A stretch of DNA of 42,797 nucleotides from a virus. Location of the stretch: IMG/VR virus record IMGVR_UViG_3300042731_001127, positions 1-42,797 of that record; one strand, given 5' to 3'. Below, piece after piece: positions 1-7,791 of the stretch (the first letter of the stretch is position 1; each line of letters opens with the position of its first letter). The translations under genes and the position numbers were made by a program. The notes beneath the pieces were generated by a model. That model ran no database searches. It saw nothing but the letters and a program-made list of their open reading frames with translations, and had not been told where the DNA came from.

Positions 1-277
1 CTAGCATTAAATTAGGATTATGATATGTCCATGCAAATTGATAATTTTCTGCATTTTTATTATCATATCTTCCTATCATACTAAACGCTTCAATTTTATC
101 ATTATCGTAGTAAGCTATAATATCATTGTTGTAAAATTCGCTTTCGAACAATGGCATTACACTTTTAAATTTCTTATATTCACAATAGGTCTTATAGATA
201 CCTTGTAAATATTCAACGTCTATTTCATCATTAGTTAATATTTTTGCATTCATCAAACCGCTATAGTTTGTTTGCAT
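1..277 (-). CDS. Unrecognised protein, 3' end cut by window edge
   Basis: An open frame of 92 codons runs off the left edge. Its ATG at 277-275 shares one base with the TGA stop of the upstream radical SAM gene (TGATG), so translational coupling supports this start. A second in-frame ATG lies at 253-251, and neither has a clear Shine-Dalgarno sequence. The visible part is rich in Tyr, Asn and acidic residues. It contains a stretch reading roughly 'IIAYYDNDKIEAFSMIGRYD' followed by an aromatic FAWTYHNPN motif. The alternating hydrophobic pattern could belong to an acetyltransferase-like (GNAT) fold, but that is a weak guess from an incomplete protein. It is the last visible gene of the glycosyltransferase/radical SAM operon. 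The + strand frame over the same bases is most likely a shadow. Confidence 0.6.
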   Translation of the reverse strand, partial: MQTNYSGLMNAKILTNDEIDVEYLQGIYKTYCEYKKFKSVMPLFESEFYNNDIIAYYDNDKIEAFSMIGRYDNKNAENYQFAWTYHNPNLML

Positions 278-1809
278 CAAATTAATTCTACAGAAACGCA
301 ATCGTATTCCTCCTCTTCATCATATTCGAGGATGTTGTCTGGTAATTTTTTTCCAGTAATGTTTTCATATTCGTCCATCAAATTTTTATTTCTACGTTTA
401 ATCATCCACCATTTTTCATCATAATTTAATTGTTCTAGTTTTGCGTATGCTTGTAGTAATCGTACAATACGTACTCGTATATTATTATTTTTATAAACCC
501 AATTTTTTGTTGCATCATCTCTTATACCCATATCGTGTGCCATGGCAGTAATAGGAGTGCCGCTGTATAATTGCATAGTTGGGCCGAAACTAATTCTACG
601 CATATATTTAAATCCGTTTAGAGGATTTATTTCAAAAAAACCTCTTTCTTTTAAATTATCAAGCATAGTAAGTGTTTCCTGAAAATCTTTTTTAGTTTCT
701 GTAGGATAGCCTACAAGCATCATAATGCCAATTTTTACATTATTAGCTTTCAGTTGCTCAAAAGTATACCACATGTCTTCGTTTGTAAAACCCTTTTGCA
801 TATGGTTTCTTACAGCTTCGCTTGCAGATTCAATACCTATAGATACCATATTAGCTCCGCCGCGTTTCATAAGTGTAAAGTCTTCCGGCGGCATTTGTGT
901 TTTACTACGAGCAATAAATTGGCTTTGCCAACTCCAGTCTTTGTCTCCTGTTTCTTTTCTATAGTCGGCTAGCGTTTTACACATATCTCTAAATGCCTTC
1001 ATGCTTCCGTTTACAAGACTATCTGTAAATTCAAATGCTTCAATATTATTGTTTTTACGAACATCAATAATTTCTCCAGCAATATGTTCTCCGCTTCTAA
1101 ATTTATATTTAGGCCACATTGCTGCAACATCACAAAAAGTGCAATTTCTTACACAACCTCTGCTACCAGTAATATAAGCAATTCTTTCAGGACTTTGTTC
1201 TATACTATAATCGTCCCAATTAATATCTTCATAATTAGGATAAAGGATTGTATCTAAGTCAAGTATTTGATGACTGCTGCCGTCTATTCCGGGATGATCA
1301 AAATTTTCATTTAATAAACTAATTAAACTTTCTTCGCCATCTCCTTTAATAATATGGTCAGCATAATCAGCAATTTGACGTTTAATATTACTATCAGTGC
1401 CTAACTCCATATTAAAGGTTCCTGCACCTCCAATAATAATCTTTTGTTCTGGACATATTTCTTTAATGCGTCTGCCTAAAAATTTTGCAAATAACGCCGA
1501 GTAATTACTGAAAATACTTAAACCTATATACTTTGTATTGTAAGATACTAAAGTTTCTGCCCAATAGTTTACTCTAGACTCTATATTAGGATAAAACTCT
1601 AACCATTTATCAAGTTTATACCAGACTTGATCTGCTGCAAACCAATGATGTTCATAATCTTTTCCTAAATGATGAAACATATCTATATTGATATCCATCA
1701 CAGTTGCATCAAATCCATTCTCTTCACAATGTGCCTTTAACACAGAAGGCCCTACAGTAGGAGCATCAGGCTGAATTTTTGGCAGTATGCAGATTATAAT
1801 ATCTTTCAT
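277..1809 (-). CDS. Radical SAM enzyme with B12-binding-like N-terminal domain
   Basis: The protein has 510 residues. Residues about 1-170 look like the Rossmann-type B12-binding domain that precedes many radical SAM cores: a hydrophobic first strand, an IGLSIFS strand, an IIIGGAGTF strand and a KGDGEESL segment. The cobalamin-ligating DxHxxG motif is not visible. The radical SAM core follows, with C219, C223 and C226 in the CxxxCxxC arrangement that binds the 4Fe-4S cluster, a 'FTDSLVNG' strand typical of this class, and GIESASEAVRNHMQKG. Family knowledge predicts SAM-dependent radical chemistry such as methylation, rearrangement or thioether formation; the substrate cannot be read. It starts at ATG 1809, overlapping the TGA of the upstream radical SAM gene by four bases (ATGA), so the two are probably co-translated. 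The glycosyltransferase-rich operon suggests a sugar or glycan substrate (inference). Confidence 0.88.
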   Translation of the reverse strand: MKDIIICILPKIQPDAPTVGPSVLKAHCEENGFDATVMDINIDMFHHLGKDYEHHWFAADQVWYKLDKWLEFYPNIESRVNYWAETLVSYNTKYIGLSIFSNYSALFAKFLGRRIKEICPEQKIIIGGAGTFNMELGTDSNIKRQIADYADHIIKGDGEESLISLLNENFDHPGIDGSSHQILDLDTILYPNYEDINWDDYSIEQSPERIAYITGSRGCVRNCTFCDVAAMWPKYKFRSGEHIAGEIIDVRKNNNIEAFEFTDSLVNGSMKAFRDMCKTLADYRKETGDKDWSWQSQFIARSKTQMPPEDFTLMKRGGANMVSIGIESASEAVRNHMQKGFTNEDMWYTFEQLKANNVKIGIMMLVGYPTETKKDFQETLTMLDNLKERGFFEINPLNGFKYMRRISFGPTMQLYSGTPITAMAHDMGIRDDATKNWVYKNNNIRVRIVRLLQAYAKLEQLNYDEKWWMIKRRNKNLMDEYENITGKKLPDNILEYDEEEEYDCVSVELI

Positions 1810-2720
1810 CTTTTCTTCTTTTTCAACTTTTTTGTTATTCTTAAATCAGTACCGCAGTTACACCAGTCTCGAGGACATATTTGCATTTTCTTTTCAAGTT
1901 TATAACCTGTGTTAATATTTCCTATTTTACCAAATGCTTTACATTCAGATCCGTATATATCTCCATTAGCTTCTATACCAATGTAGTCTATTCCTGCAGC
2001 ACATAGCCAACCTTTAAAATTATTTTTCTTTTGGCTTATGAGTTTTCTAGTGTCAATTTCTTTACCAAACAATCTTGTACTTTCGTCCCAAATTTTATTA
2101 TACTTGCCAACATGCTTACTATTACTTATATAGTTCAATTGTTTTTTATTGTATGCTGATAGTACTTTTCCTGAACCTGTCCAGTCAGACACTACTTTCA
2201 TCCACATTATACAAGGTATGTTTTTTTCTAAAAAATACTGATGTACTTTTTTAACTTTTGTAAAATATTCTGGAGGACACATAAGATAAAGAACTATATT
2301 ATAGCCTTTTTCTGACAGTATATTTATTACTTTTTCAATATGTAAATAGTCTGCAAATTCAGGATGGTAACTAATAACTACTTCAGATACGTTTGCTCTC
2401 CAATCTTGCCAGTAACGCAACGTCCTACTTGCATTTGTAGAAAAAGTAATAAAAGTATTATCACCGGTTGTATTTAAATCATTACAAAATTCTTCAAATT
2501 GCGGCCAAAGAGTAGGCTCGCCTCCCATGATATCAAATTTCAATGGAAGATCTTCTCTAAATTCTTTTGCTATTTTTATAATTTTACTATAATCCGACTT
2601 CCATCTGTCGTACCCTGCATTTAATTCAGGAATACAATAGCTACACTTATAATTACAATATGTATGTGATACCCAAGTAATACTTTTATATCTAGGTATT
2701 GTATCGAGTCGTAAACCCAA
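1806..2720 (-). CDS. Radical SAM protein with SPASM/twitch-like C-terminal cysteines
   Basis: The protein has 304 residues. C22, C26 and C29 form the CxxxCxxC cluster motif, followed by the GGEPTLWP signature (usual GGEP strand of radical SAM barrels) and FSTNAS. The C-terminal part holds C240, C260, C282, C287 and C289 around a 'GIEANGDIYGSEC...GKIGNI' pattern. This resembles the SPASM/twitch auxiliary Fe-S domain of peptide- or sugar-modifying radical SAM enzymes. The tail is strongly basic (KKLKKKKR). No ATG fits: the start is TTG at 2720-2718, with GGAG five bases upstream; an ATT one codon earlier is possible. The upstream small gene ends two bases before, and the next radical SAM gene overlaps by ATGA. 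The pair may act in sequence on one substrate (inference). Confidence 0.88.
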   Translation of the reverse strand: MGLRLDTIPRYKSITWVSHTYCNYKCSYCIPELNAGYDRWKSDYSKIIKIAKEFREDLPLKFDIMGGEPTLWPQFEEFCNDLNTTGDNTFITFSTNASRTLRYWQDWRANVSEVVISYHPEFADYLHIEKVINILSEKGYNIVLYLMCPPEYFTKVKKVHQYFLEKNIPCIMWMKVVSDWTGSGKVLSAYNKKQLNYISNSKHVGKYNKIWDESTRLFGKEIDTRKLISQKKNNFKGWLCAAGIDYIGIEANGDIYGSECKAFGKIGNINTGYKLEKKMQICPRDWCNCGTDLRITKKLKKKKR

Positions 2721-2722
2721 AA

Positions 2723-2944
2723 TTACTCCAATAACAAATTAACATTTTTTCCAGGGCCTACTTTACTTGGCAAATCGCCATATTTTTCAATGTACCATTC
2801 AATTACTGCTTTGTACCAATTTTGACTATTATGGTGTGCTTGTTTATTAAATTGCCATATATTATTATTTGTAGCCTGTATGGTATTTAGTGCTCTTGCA
2901 CTTTCTAATTGTAGATCTCTGAGAGACAACTTATCTAAGTTCAT
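2723..2944 (-). CDS. Small unrecognised protein, 73 residues
   Basis: I do not recognise this protein. It is 73 residues, mostly predicted helical, with a Leu-rich amphipathic N-terminus (LDKLSLRDLQLESARAL), a polar Asn/Gln-rich middle and a Trp/Tyr-rich segment (NWYKAVIEWYIEKYGDLP). No membrane segment or signal peptide is visible. It overlaps the upstream methyltransferase-like gene by ATGA and ends two bases before the TTG start of a radical SAM gene. This position in a coupled operon argues that it is a real gene. It could be an accessory subunit of one of its neighbours, but nothing in the sequence proves that. Confidence 0.65.
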   Translation of the reverse strand: MNLDKLSLRDLQLESARALNTIQATNNNIWQFNKQAHHNSQNWYKAVIEWYIEKYGDLPSKVGPGKNVNLLLE

Positions 2945-3891
2945 GGTCTTCCTATCATCATAAAACGTTTGTATCCATATAATTCTTTTTCACCTGCATA
3001 CTCAATTCTGCCCATAGGAAATTTTTTCTTCATATGATCTAAACTATGTACACATAAGTGGTGTTCTGGTATATCAAATAGATTATTTGTTTGAATTACA
3101 AATAATGGATCTGTTTCCATAGGACGATTAATAAATTTATGATACCAAAGACTACTCATGTGTTCTGCGCTTGTATTTACAATCAAATCTGGAACGGTTT
3201 TTTCTTGAAAGGATGTATCCTTTGAATAATTTTTTACTTCGTATTCTACACCTGTTCTGTTTACCCAAGACATGTTTTGTAATTCTTCTGAATCAGTATT
3301 TAATGGTAATCTCACATTTCCCGACTTTACACAATAATTATCAATACAGTCTAAATTAAAAATGCTATCACTAACTTCTGCTGCGACTGGATCGCATTCT
3401 AAAATTCTTAGTTTATCATATTTTATTCCTGCTTTATCAAAATACAATCGACTTTGACCAAACCATCCTGCGTGAACATGAATCATTTTAAAATTATTTT
3501 TTATTTTAGAAAGTTCGTTTACCATCCAAACTTTACTTTTTACTTGTCCTCGACTAAATGCATCTGCTAAAATATTCATATCATAGTTGTTACGCCCGTA
3601 TTTGTGAAAAATATCTAAAATAGGCACATTTTTTAATCTTTTCCTCATAATACTAATTGTTTCTACAAAATCTATAGGATCGCTGTCTAATAATTTAAAA
3701 TAAAAATTAAACCTAGATAATCGTTCATTATTATCACCTACATCAGATAAACATAAATTTTTTACACTATTTGCTCTGTTATCACTAAAATATACACTTA
3801 TTAGCTGATCTATAAAGAGTTTACTTTCTGTATCTCTATCAAAGTCAAAATATTCTTGTAGCCCGTATAACCAACTAGGAGGTTGACTCAT
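2941..3891 (-). CDS. Rossmann-fold protein, probably SAM-dependent methyltransferase-like
   Basis: The protein has 316 residues. The N-terminal 110 residues are helical and unrecognised. From about 135 a class I methyltransferase-like order can be seen: a first strand with a Gly-containing turn (IHVHAGWFGQSRLYF), a second strand ending in an acidic residue (LRILECDP), then PDLIVNTSAEHM at the usual motif IV position, and a late strand FVIQTNNLF. The canonical GxGxG of motif I is not intact, so SAM binding is inferred from the fold pattern only. It starts at ATG 3891 with AAAGGAG seven bases upstream, inside the end of the duplicated glycosyltransferase gene (17-base overlap). It ends in an ATGA overlap with the small gene downstream. 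A role in methylating a glycan or intermediate would fit the operon; an unrelated Rossmann-fold enzyme is also possible. Confidence 0.6.
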   Translation of the reverse strand: MSQPPSWLYGLQEYFDFDRDTESKLFIDQLISVYFSDNRANSVKNLCLSDVGDNNERLSRFNFYFKLLDSDPIDFVETISIMRKRLKNVPILDIFHKYGRNNYDMNILADAFSRGQVKSKVWMVNELSKIKNNFKMIHVHAGWFGQSRLYFDKAGIKYDKLRILECDPVAAEVSDSIFNLDCIDNYCVKSGNVRLPLNTDSEELQNMSWVNRTGVEYEVKNYSKDTSFQEKTVPDLIVNTSAEHMSSLWYHKFINRPMETDPLFVIQTNNLFDIPEHHLCVHSLDHMKKKFPMGRIEYAGEKELYGYKRFMMIGRP

Positions 3892-5488
3892 TATATTTCT
3901 CCTTTAACCACTCAAAATCATTAATTTTTTTCAACGCTTCGATATTACCTTTATTTGATTCTCCGTACTCTCTGCCAGAAAGTGCTCCTGCAATAGCATA
4001 GTTGCCAAAAGGTCTATCTTTACCTACACTACACCATACATCTAACCTATCTTCGGTTTCTTTGTCTTTTTGTCTATCGATAACTTTTGAAGATAGTTTA
4101 CAACATTCTCTAAAAGCACTACGCCAAGTATTAAAAGAATCTGTATTAAAAGCAGTAATATTACTTACTTGATGTATCTTTTTAAATTTTGTACTAATAC
4201 TTGTTGTCATATCAGGTTTAGTGGTATCCATATCAGCTGTTAGTTTTCTAGGTAATAACTTAACTGCTCCATAGCCGTATACTAAATCATTTATTGGATT
4301 TATACTATCACAAACATGTACTACATCTAAATCCCATTTTGAAACTTCATAACTAAAATCAAAATTATCATCTATTATAGCATCTCCATCTACGACCCAA
4401 AACATCTCAGTATCGCACATATTTGCAGCAATCTGATGTGCTTGATGGATACCTTTAATATTGTTTAATCTTTTTGCTTCTGGATACTTTTCTTTTAATC
4501 TTTTAAAGTTTTCGTCTGCATTAGATTCTCCGTAAGTAATCATTACAATATCATACTTAGAATTTTTTAAGATATCTTTACTTGAATCGATTACTAAACT
4601 ACTCTTTAATCTAGGTGGATTCCTATAAACTGTTTTAAAGAAAACACTTTGCTGTGCATCTAACGGTTTTGCAGATATAGGAACATTTAATTCGTTAATA
4701 AGTAAACTGCCTAAATTTTCTGTTTGCTTGTCTATGTCAGCAATATCTTTATTATCCCAATAATTGTTTAGCCATTCAAAATCACGTACATTAATATAAT
4801 CCCAGTCTGTACACATAGTCTTATATAAACCTTCTCTTGCACCGTGTATTGCCCAACGTCCATTTTTAACATCTATTCCTACCATTAACCAAATATACAA
4901 TCTAGTTAAATTTTTCCAATGACTAGTTAAAAGTTCTTCTTTAGATACTTTTGCGCCTTCTGATAAAGCCATTTTAACACCTTCACGAAATCCTGCTCGC
5001 CAGGCTTGTTGAGGAGTTTCGTTGTTATGGACTGTAGAAAAGCATCCGTCTTGCTGAATATATTGCATGTCCCAACAAAAATCTACTTGAGCACGAATGT
5101 TATTAACCTCTGCATTTTCGTGTGTTTTCATATCTAAAACATGTTGTTTAGGCCAACATTTTATTCCACCATTGCCATAAGTTAATCCATTTATAATATT
5201 TTTTCCGCACCAACTTATTACTGCTTTAGATAAATCAGCATGATCATAAAATATAATTTCTTGATTTAAAAAATCCGAATTAATAATGTTGTCGCCGTCG
5301 ATAGTAATAAATCTTTCAGTTTCTGAAAGTTCTGCACAGGCTTTGTGTGCTGAATCAGATCCCTTTACTCCATGTACTCGTTTAGCCCATGGAACTTTAG
5401 AGCATAAATCTGCATAATTTTTTTCAGCATTTGGCTCGTCATAACTAAGATATATAATATCATAATCTTTAATCTTTAAAGTCTTCAC
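3875..5488 (-). CDS. Internally duplicated glycosyltransferase-like protein
   Basis: The 537 residues consist of two full copies of one domain, about 9-245 and 312-535, offset by 303 residues. Both copies contain a first strand followed by SYDEPNAEKN or TYGESNADEN, then VKG..xAH and a DGD motif (D64-D66 and D367-D369). Later they share YGxGxxKxxP, a WRxxFREgxKx segment, a Gly/Ala-rich 'YAIAGA' or 'WAIHGA' segment and a terminal DFEWL. The strand plus DxD-like DGD resembles metal-dependent GT-A nucleotide-sugar transferases; similar proteins are known in T4-like cyanophages. The start is GTG at 5488-5486, one base after the upstream stop, with AAGGAG six bases before it. Both DGD motifs are intact, so both domains may be active. 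Donor and acceptor are unknown. Confidence 0.75.
   Translation of the reverse strand: MKTLKIKDYDIIYLSYDEPNAEKNYADLCSKVPWAKRVHGVKGSDSAHKACAELSETERFITIDGDNIINSDFLNQEIIFYDHADLSKAVISWCGKNIINGLTYGNGGIKCWPKQHVLDMKTHENAEVNNIRAQVDFCWDMQYIQQDGCFSTVHNNETPQQAWRAGFREGVKMALSEGAKVSKEELLTSHWKNLTRLYIWLMVGIDVKNGRWAIHGAREGLYKTMCTDWDYINVRDFEWLNNYWDNKDIADIDKQTENLGSLLINELNVPISAKPLDAQQSVFFKTVYRNPPRLKSSLVIDSSKDILKNSKYDIVMITYGESNADENFKRLKEKYPEAKRLNNIKGIHQAHQIAANMCDTEMFWVVDGDAIIDDNFDFSYEVSKWDLDVVHVCDSINPINDLVYGYGAVKLLPRKLTADMDTTKPDMTTSISTKFKKIHQVSNITAFNTDSFNTWRSAFRECCKLSSKVIDRQKDKETEDRLDVWCSVGKDRPFGNYAIAGALSGREYGESNKGNIEALKKINDFEWLKEKYNESTS
3920..5465 (-). repeat. Intragenic duplication of a GT-like domain (two copies)
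   Basis: Two diverged copies of a roughly 230-codon domain lie in one reading frame, copy A at about 5465-4750 and copy B at about 4555-3880. They are recognised from matching protein motifs in the same order (strand-SYDEPNA / TYGESNA, DGD, YGxG, WRxxFRE, DFEWL). They are separated by about 65 residues of unrelated linker. Boundaries are approximate. Confidence 0.75.
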
Positions 5489-6091
5489 TTAAAACTCCTT
5501 TATTGTATAACTATCAAATTTTTTATTTGTGTATATACTATAATTCTTATTTAAAAAGTCATTATTATCAAAAGGTATTATAACAGTATTATCTAAAAGA
5601 TCCTTAATATTAACAATTAATGTTCTATATAGCAAATGCGGATCTCCTTTACTAGTTATACTAAAGTATAAATAATCCGAAGCTACTGATTCTATTTTAT
5701 CATATTGCTTATACAAATCTTCTGTAACACAAATTTTCCAAATTTTGTTTTGGAAATCTTTTATAATATGTATTTCTGCATCGTCATGACTGCATGTTAT
5801 TTCAACAAAATTATTTTTTAAATTTTCTATTTTTGCACTATCTTTTTTTTCTAGTTTGTATTTTTTTTCTTGCTTATTCCAAACTACAAAATAATTTATT
5901 ATGTGTTCTTTACCTGAATTAAATTCTGCTGCTACATTATTTGTAATTTCAAAAAAATCGTCACTATCGTTTGTGTGATTTTTTATTGCAAGAACACTGC
6001 CTGTTTTTTTATCGTAATGACAATACCAAGCTGGTTTTTGATGTGCTATAGCATTTAATCTAGCAAATTTCTTTTTAAAGTTTGTCGGCAC
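5489..6091 (-). CDS. Unrecognised protein, 200 residues
   Basis: I do not recognise this protein. The N-terminus is basic (KKKFARLNAIAHQKPAWYCHYDKKTG), followed by alternating beta-strand-like segments that often read like 'FVVWNKQEKKYKLEK'. The HQKPAWYCHYD/TGSVLAIKN opening looks like a compact beta domain. No membrane span or signal peptide is visible. The start is GTG at 6091-6089 with only a weak GAGA upstream, overlapping the preceding glycosyltransferase-like gene by 17 bases. Its stop abuts the GTG of the duplicated glycosyltransferase-like gene, whose Shine-Dalgarno lies inside it. The position argues for co-expression with, and perhaps a structural role alongside, the transferases. 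No function is claimed. Confidence 0.65.
   Translation of the reverse strand: MPTNFKKKFARLNAIAHQKPAWYCHYDKKTGSVLAIKNHTNDSDDFFEITNNVAAEFNSGKEHIINYFVVWNKQEKKYKLEKKDSAKIENLKNNFVEITCSHDDAEIHIIKDFQNKIWKICVTEDLYKQYDKIESVASDYLYFSITSKGDPHLLYRTLIVNIKDLLDNTVIIPFDNNDFLNKNYSIYTNKKFDSYTIKEF
5495..5500 (-). promoter_or_regulatory. Ribosome binding site that fixes a GTG start for the duplicated GT-like gene
   Basis: AAGGAG on the - strand lies six bases before GTG at 5488 and inside the last codons of the preceding gene. It makes GTG the most likely start, and the conserved first domain strand begins nine codons later. Confidence 0.8.
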
Positions 6092-6935
6092 TTAAATATC
6101 TCTCATACTTGTTTATAAGTTCATCTGTTACAAAGCTATCTTCTACATAATGAAAAATTGTACTTTGTTTGTAATTTCCAATTTTTAAATTTAAATCATC
6201 ATCCATATATGCATTTACATACTCTTGCCAACTATCTCTTACATTACTAAATCCTTGATGAAATGTTTTCATGTGTGTAAAATTAACATCTTTTATAAAA
6301 TTGTTTGTTACTTGATGTTTAAGGCCTAACATTTGTATTGCTAATGCTGCACTTACGTCAATACTCGCCCATTTTTGAAAAGCATTTCCGCCAATATGTT
6401 CAGCATAAATCATTTGCCAATTATTGTTAATATGTTTTAAACATTTGTAGAATTTTTCTGTAATATTAGATTTTTTAAAATAGTGAACTCCTACATAGAT
6501 GTTAGGCAGAAAATATCTTAAAAACGCTTTCCTATAATGCCACATACCTTCTTTTATTTTTTCATTCCTAAAAGTTTTAACATTAGTTGTAAAAAATAAA
6601 TCGTAAGATTTGAAATGATCCCACCAGTGAGTAATATCTTCTAATACTAGCATATCTGTATCTAATACAATAGTTTCTTCAAAAGGAGTACACGTATAAA
6701 TTTTCCAACGATTTTCAATTTTCCATACAGAATCTTTTGCATCGTCTGAACCAGGTATATCTATTATATAATCAAATACTTTTTTATATTCTTGCGGTAC
6801 TACTTCGTTTGTTATTAAACAAGTTTTATTAAATTCTTTTTGTGTTGCTTTTATACTACATGCTAGAAGATATGCTTGTTTTACATAATTTACTTTTTCG
6901 TTATTTTGGGCTAGAAATACAAATCCTTTAGACAT
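6075..6935 (-). CDS. Glycosyltransferase-like protein with DxD motif (GT8/GT-A type)
   Basis: The protein has 286 residues. An N-terminal strand GFVFLAQNN is followed by a helix (VKQAYLLACSIK), then TCLITNEVV and the hydrophobic-flanked motif IVLDTDMLVLED with D92 and D94. This is the arrangement of GT-A enzymes that bind a nucleotide sugar through a metal. The 'YVKQAYLLA' pattern before a 'T.LITN' strand is typical of glycogenin/GT8-like proteins. Later aromatic segments (WWDHFKSYDLFFTTN, HYRKAFLRYFLPNIYVGVHYFKKS) would form the acceptor side. No signal peptide or membrane anchor is visible, so cytoplasmic action is expected. It starts at ATG 6935 with AAGGAA six bases upstream and overlaps the paralogous gene before it by eight bases. 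The sugar and acceptor are unknown. Confidence 0.75.
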   Translation of the reverse strand: MSKGFVFLAQNNEKVNYVKQAYLLACSIKATQKEFNKTCLITNEVVPQEYKKVFDYIIDIPGSDDAKDSVWKIENRWKIYTCTPFEETIVLDTDMLVLEDITHWWDHFKSYDLFFTTNVKTFRNEKIKEGMWHYRKAFLRYFLPNIYVGVHYFKKSNITEKFYKCLKHINNNWQMIYAEHIGGNAFQKWASIDVSAALAIQMLGLKHQVTNNFIKDVNFTHMKTFHQGFSNVRDSWQEYVNAYMDDDLNLKIGNYKQSTIFHYVEDSFVTDELINKYERYLSADKL

Positions 6936-7791
6936 TTTTAATTCCTTTGTATAATCTATCTAAACTAAACTTATTCATAACATGTACATCTAATGTATCT
7001 GTCTTATGTAACACATAATCTGTTGACTTAGGTTTTCCTGTAAGAAAAGTTAATCTTTCATTTTCTAGATTATGTAAAATATCTCTGTCTAAAGTATAAA
7101 ATATCTTACTTGGCATAGACTGAAATAAATTAAAATTACCGTAATCATTCATGATATGTATGGCTATACTAAATGCATAATCATTTCTATACATTGTTCT
7201 AGGTAAATTATACAATAAAACGTAATGATACCAGTTAGCTTGTATATGTTTTATCAAATCAAAAAACACTTTATTTTTTTCAGTTTTTTCAAAATATACA
7301 ACTGTAGCCCAGTAAAAGGGTATTCCGCCATCACTTACATATGAAAACTCTTTGTTATATTTTTCATCTAAATCTGTACCTAAATATTTACTATCTTTAA
7401 ATATTAAAAAATCATAAGACTGATTAAAACAATTTTTTAATTTATCACTACAAATAATATAATCTACATCCATTAAAAGAGTATTATCATACGGAGAATA
7501 ATCATAAGCAAAAGGACGTTTGTTATTTTTAAAATTAAGAATTTTTTTATCTGTTAATCCGTCATGATATACTCTATTATTAGAAATTAGATCATCATCT
7601 ATTTCAATAATTTTATCAAATACTCTAGTAGCATCATTAAAATTATTTAAGAGATATTCTTTATCTTTTGTTACAATAGAAGTTGGCAAATTTAAATATT
7701 TGTTAATACGCTTTGCAAGTTCATAGGCCTGTAAAACATAGTCAACATCTTGATTATTATCTGCAAATAATAAAACACCATTAGTCATCAA
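6928..7791 (-). CDS. Second glycosyltransferase-like protein with DxD motif
   Basis: The protein has 287 residues and is a diverged paralogue of the next gene. It shares the opening strand (GVLLFADNN), the helix beginning DYVLQAYELAKRI, a TSIVTKD strand, the metal-site motif LLMDVDYIICSD (D108, D110), and a conserved YVSDGGIPFYWATVVYFEKT segment. GT-A fold and nucleotide-sugar transfer are inferred from these. Two starts are possible: TTG at 7791 (nine bases after GAGG) or ATG at 7788 (twelve bases after it); translation would differ by one residue. It overlaps the 117-residue gene upstream by up to 11 bases and the paralogue downstream by eight, so all three are probably translated together. 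The duplicated pair suggests two successive sugar additions (inference). Confidence 0.72.
   Translation of the reverse strand: MMTNGVLLFADNNQDVDYVLQAYELAKRINKYLNLPTSIVTKDKEYLLNNFNDATRVFDKIIEIDDDLISNNRVYHDGLTDKKILNFKNNKRPFAYDYSPYDNTLLMDVDYIICSDKLKNCFNQSYDFLIFKDSKYLGTDLDEKYNKEFSYVSDGGIPFYWATVVYFEKTEKNKVFFDLIKHIQANWYHYVLLYNLPRTMYRNDYAFSIAIHIMNDYGNFNLFQSMPSKIFYTLDRDILHNLENERLTFLTGKPKSTDYVLHKTDTLDVHVMNKFSLDRLYKGIKNV

Noticed and set aside
20-208. 62-residue + strand frame at the left edge
   Set aside because: It is antisense to a - strand frame that is translationally coupled to the radical SAM gene, and its Phe/Ile-rich composition is what AT-rich antisense gives.
2331-2338. AATAAATA-like late box inside the radical SAM gene
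   Set aside because: It is in the middle of a coding region with no gene start nearby; AT-rich sequence gives such matches by chance.
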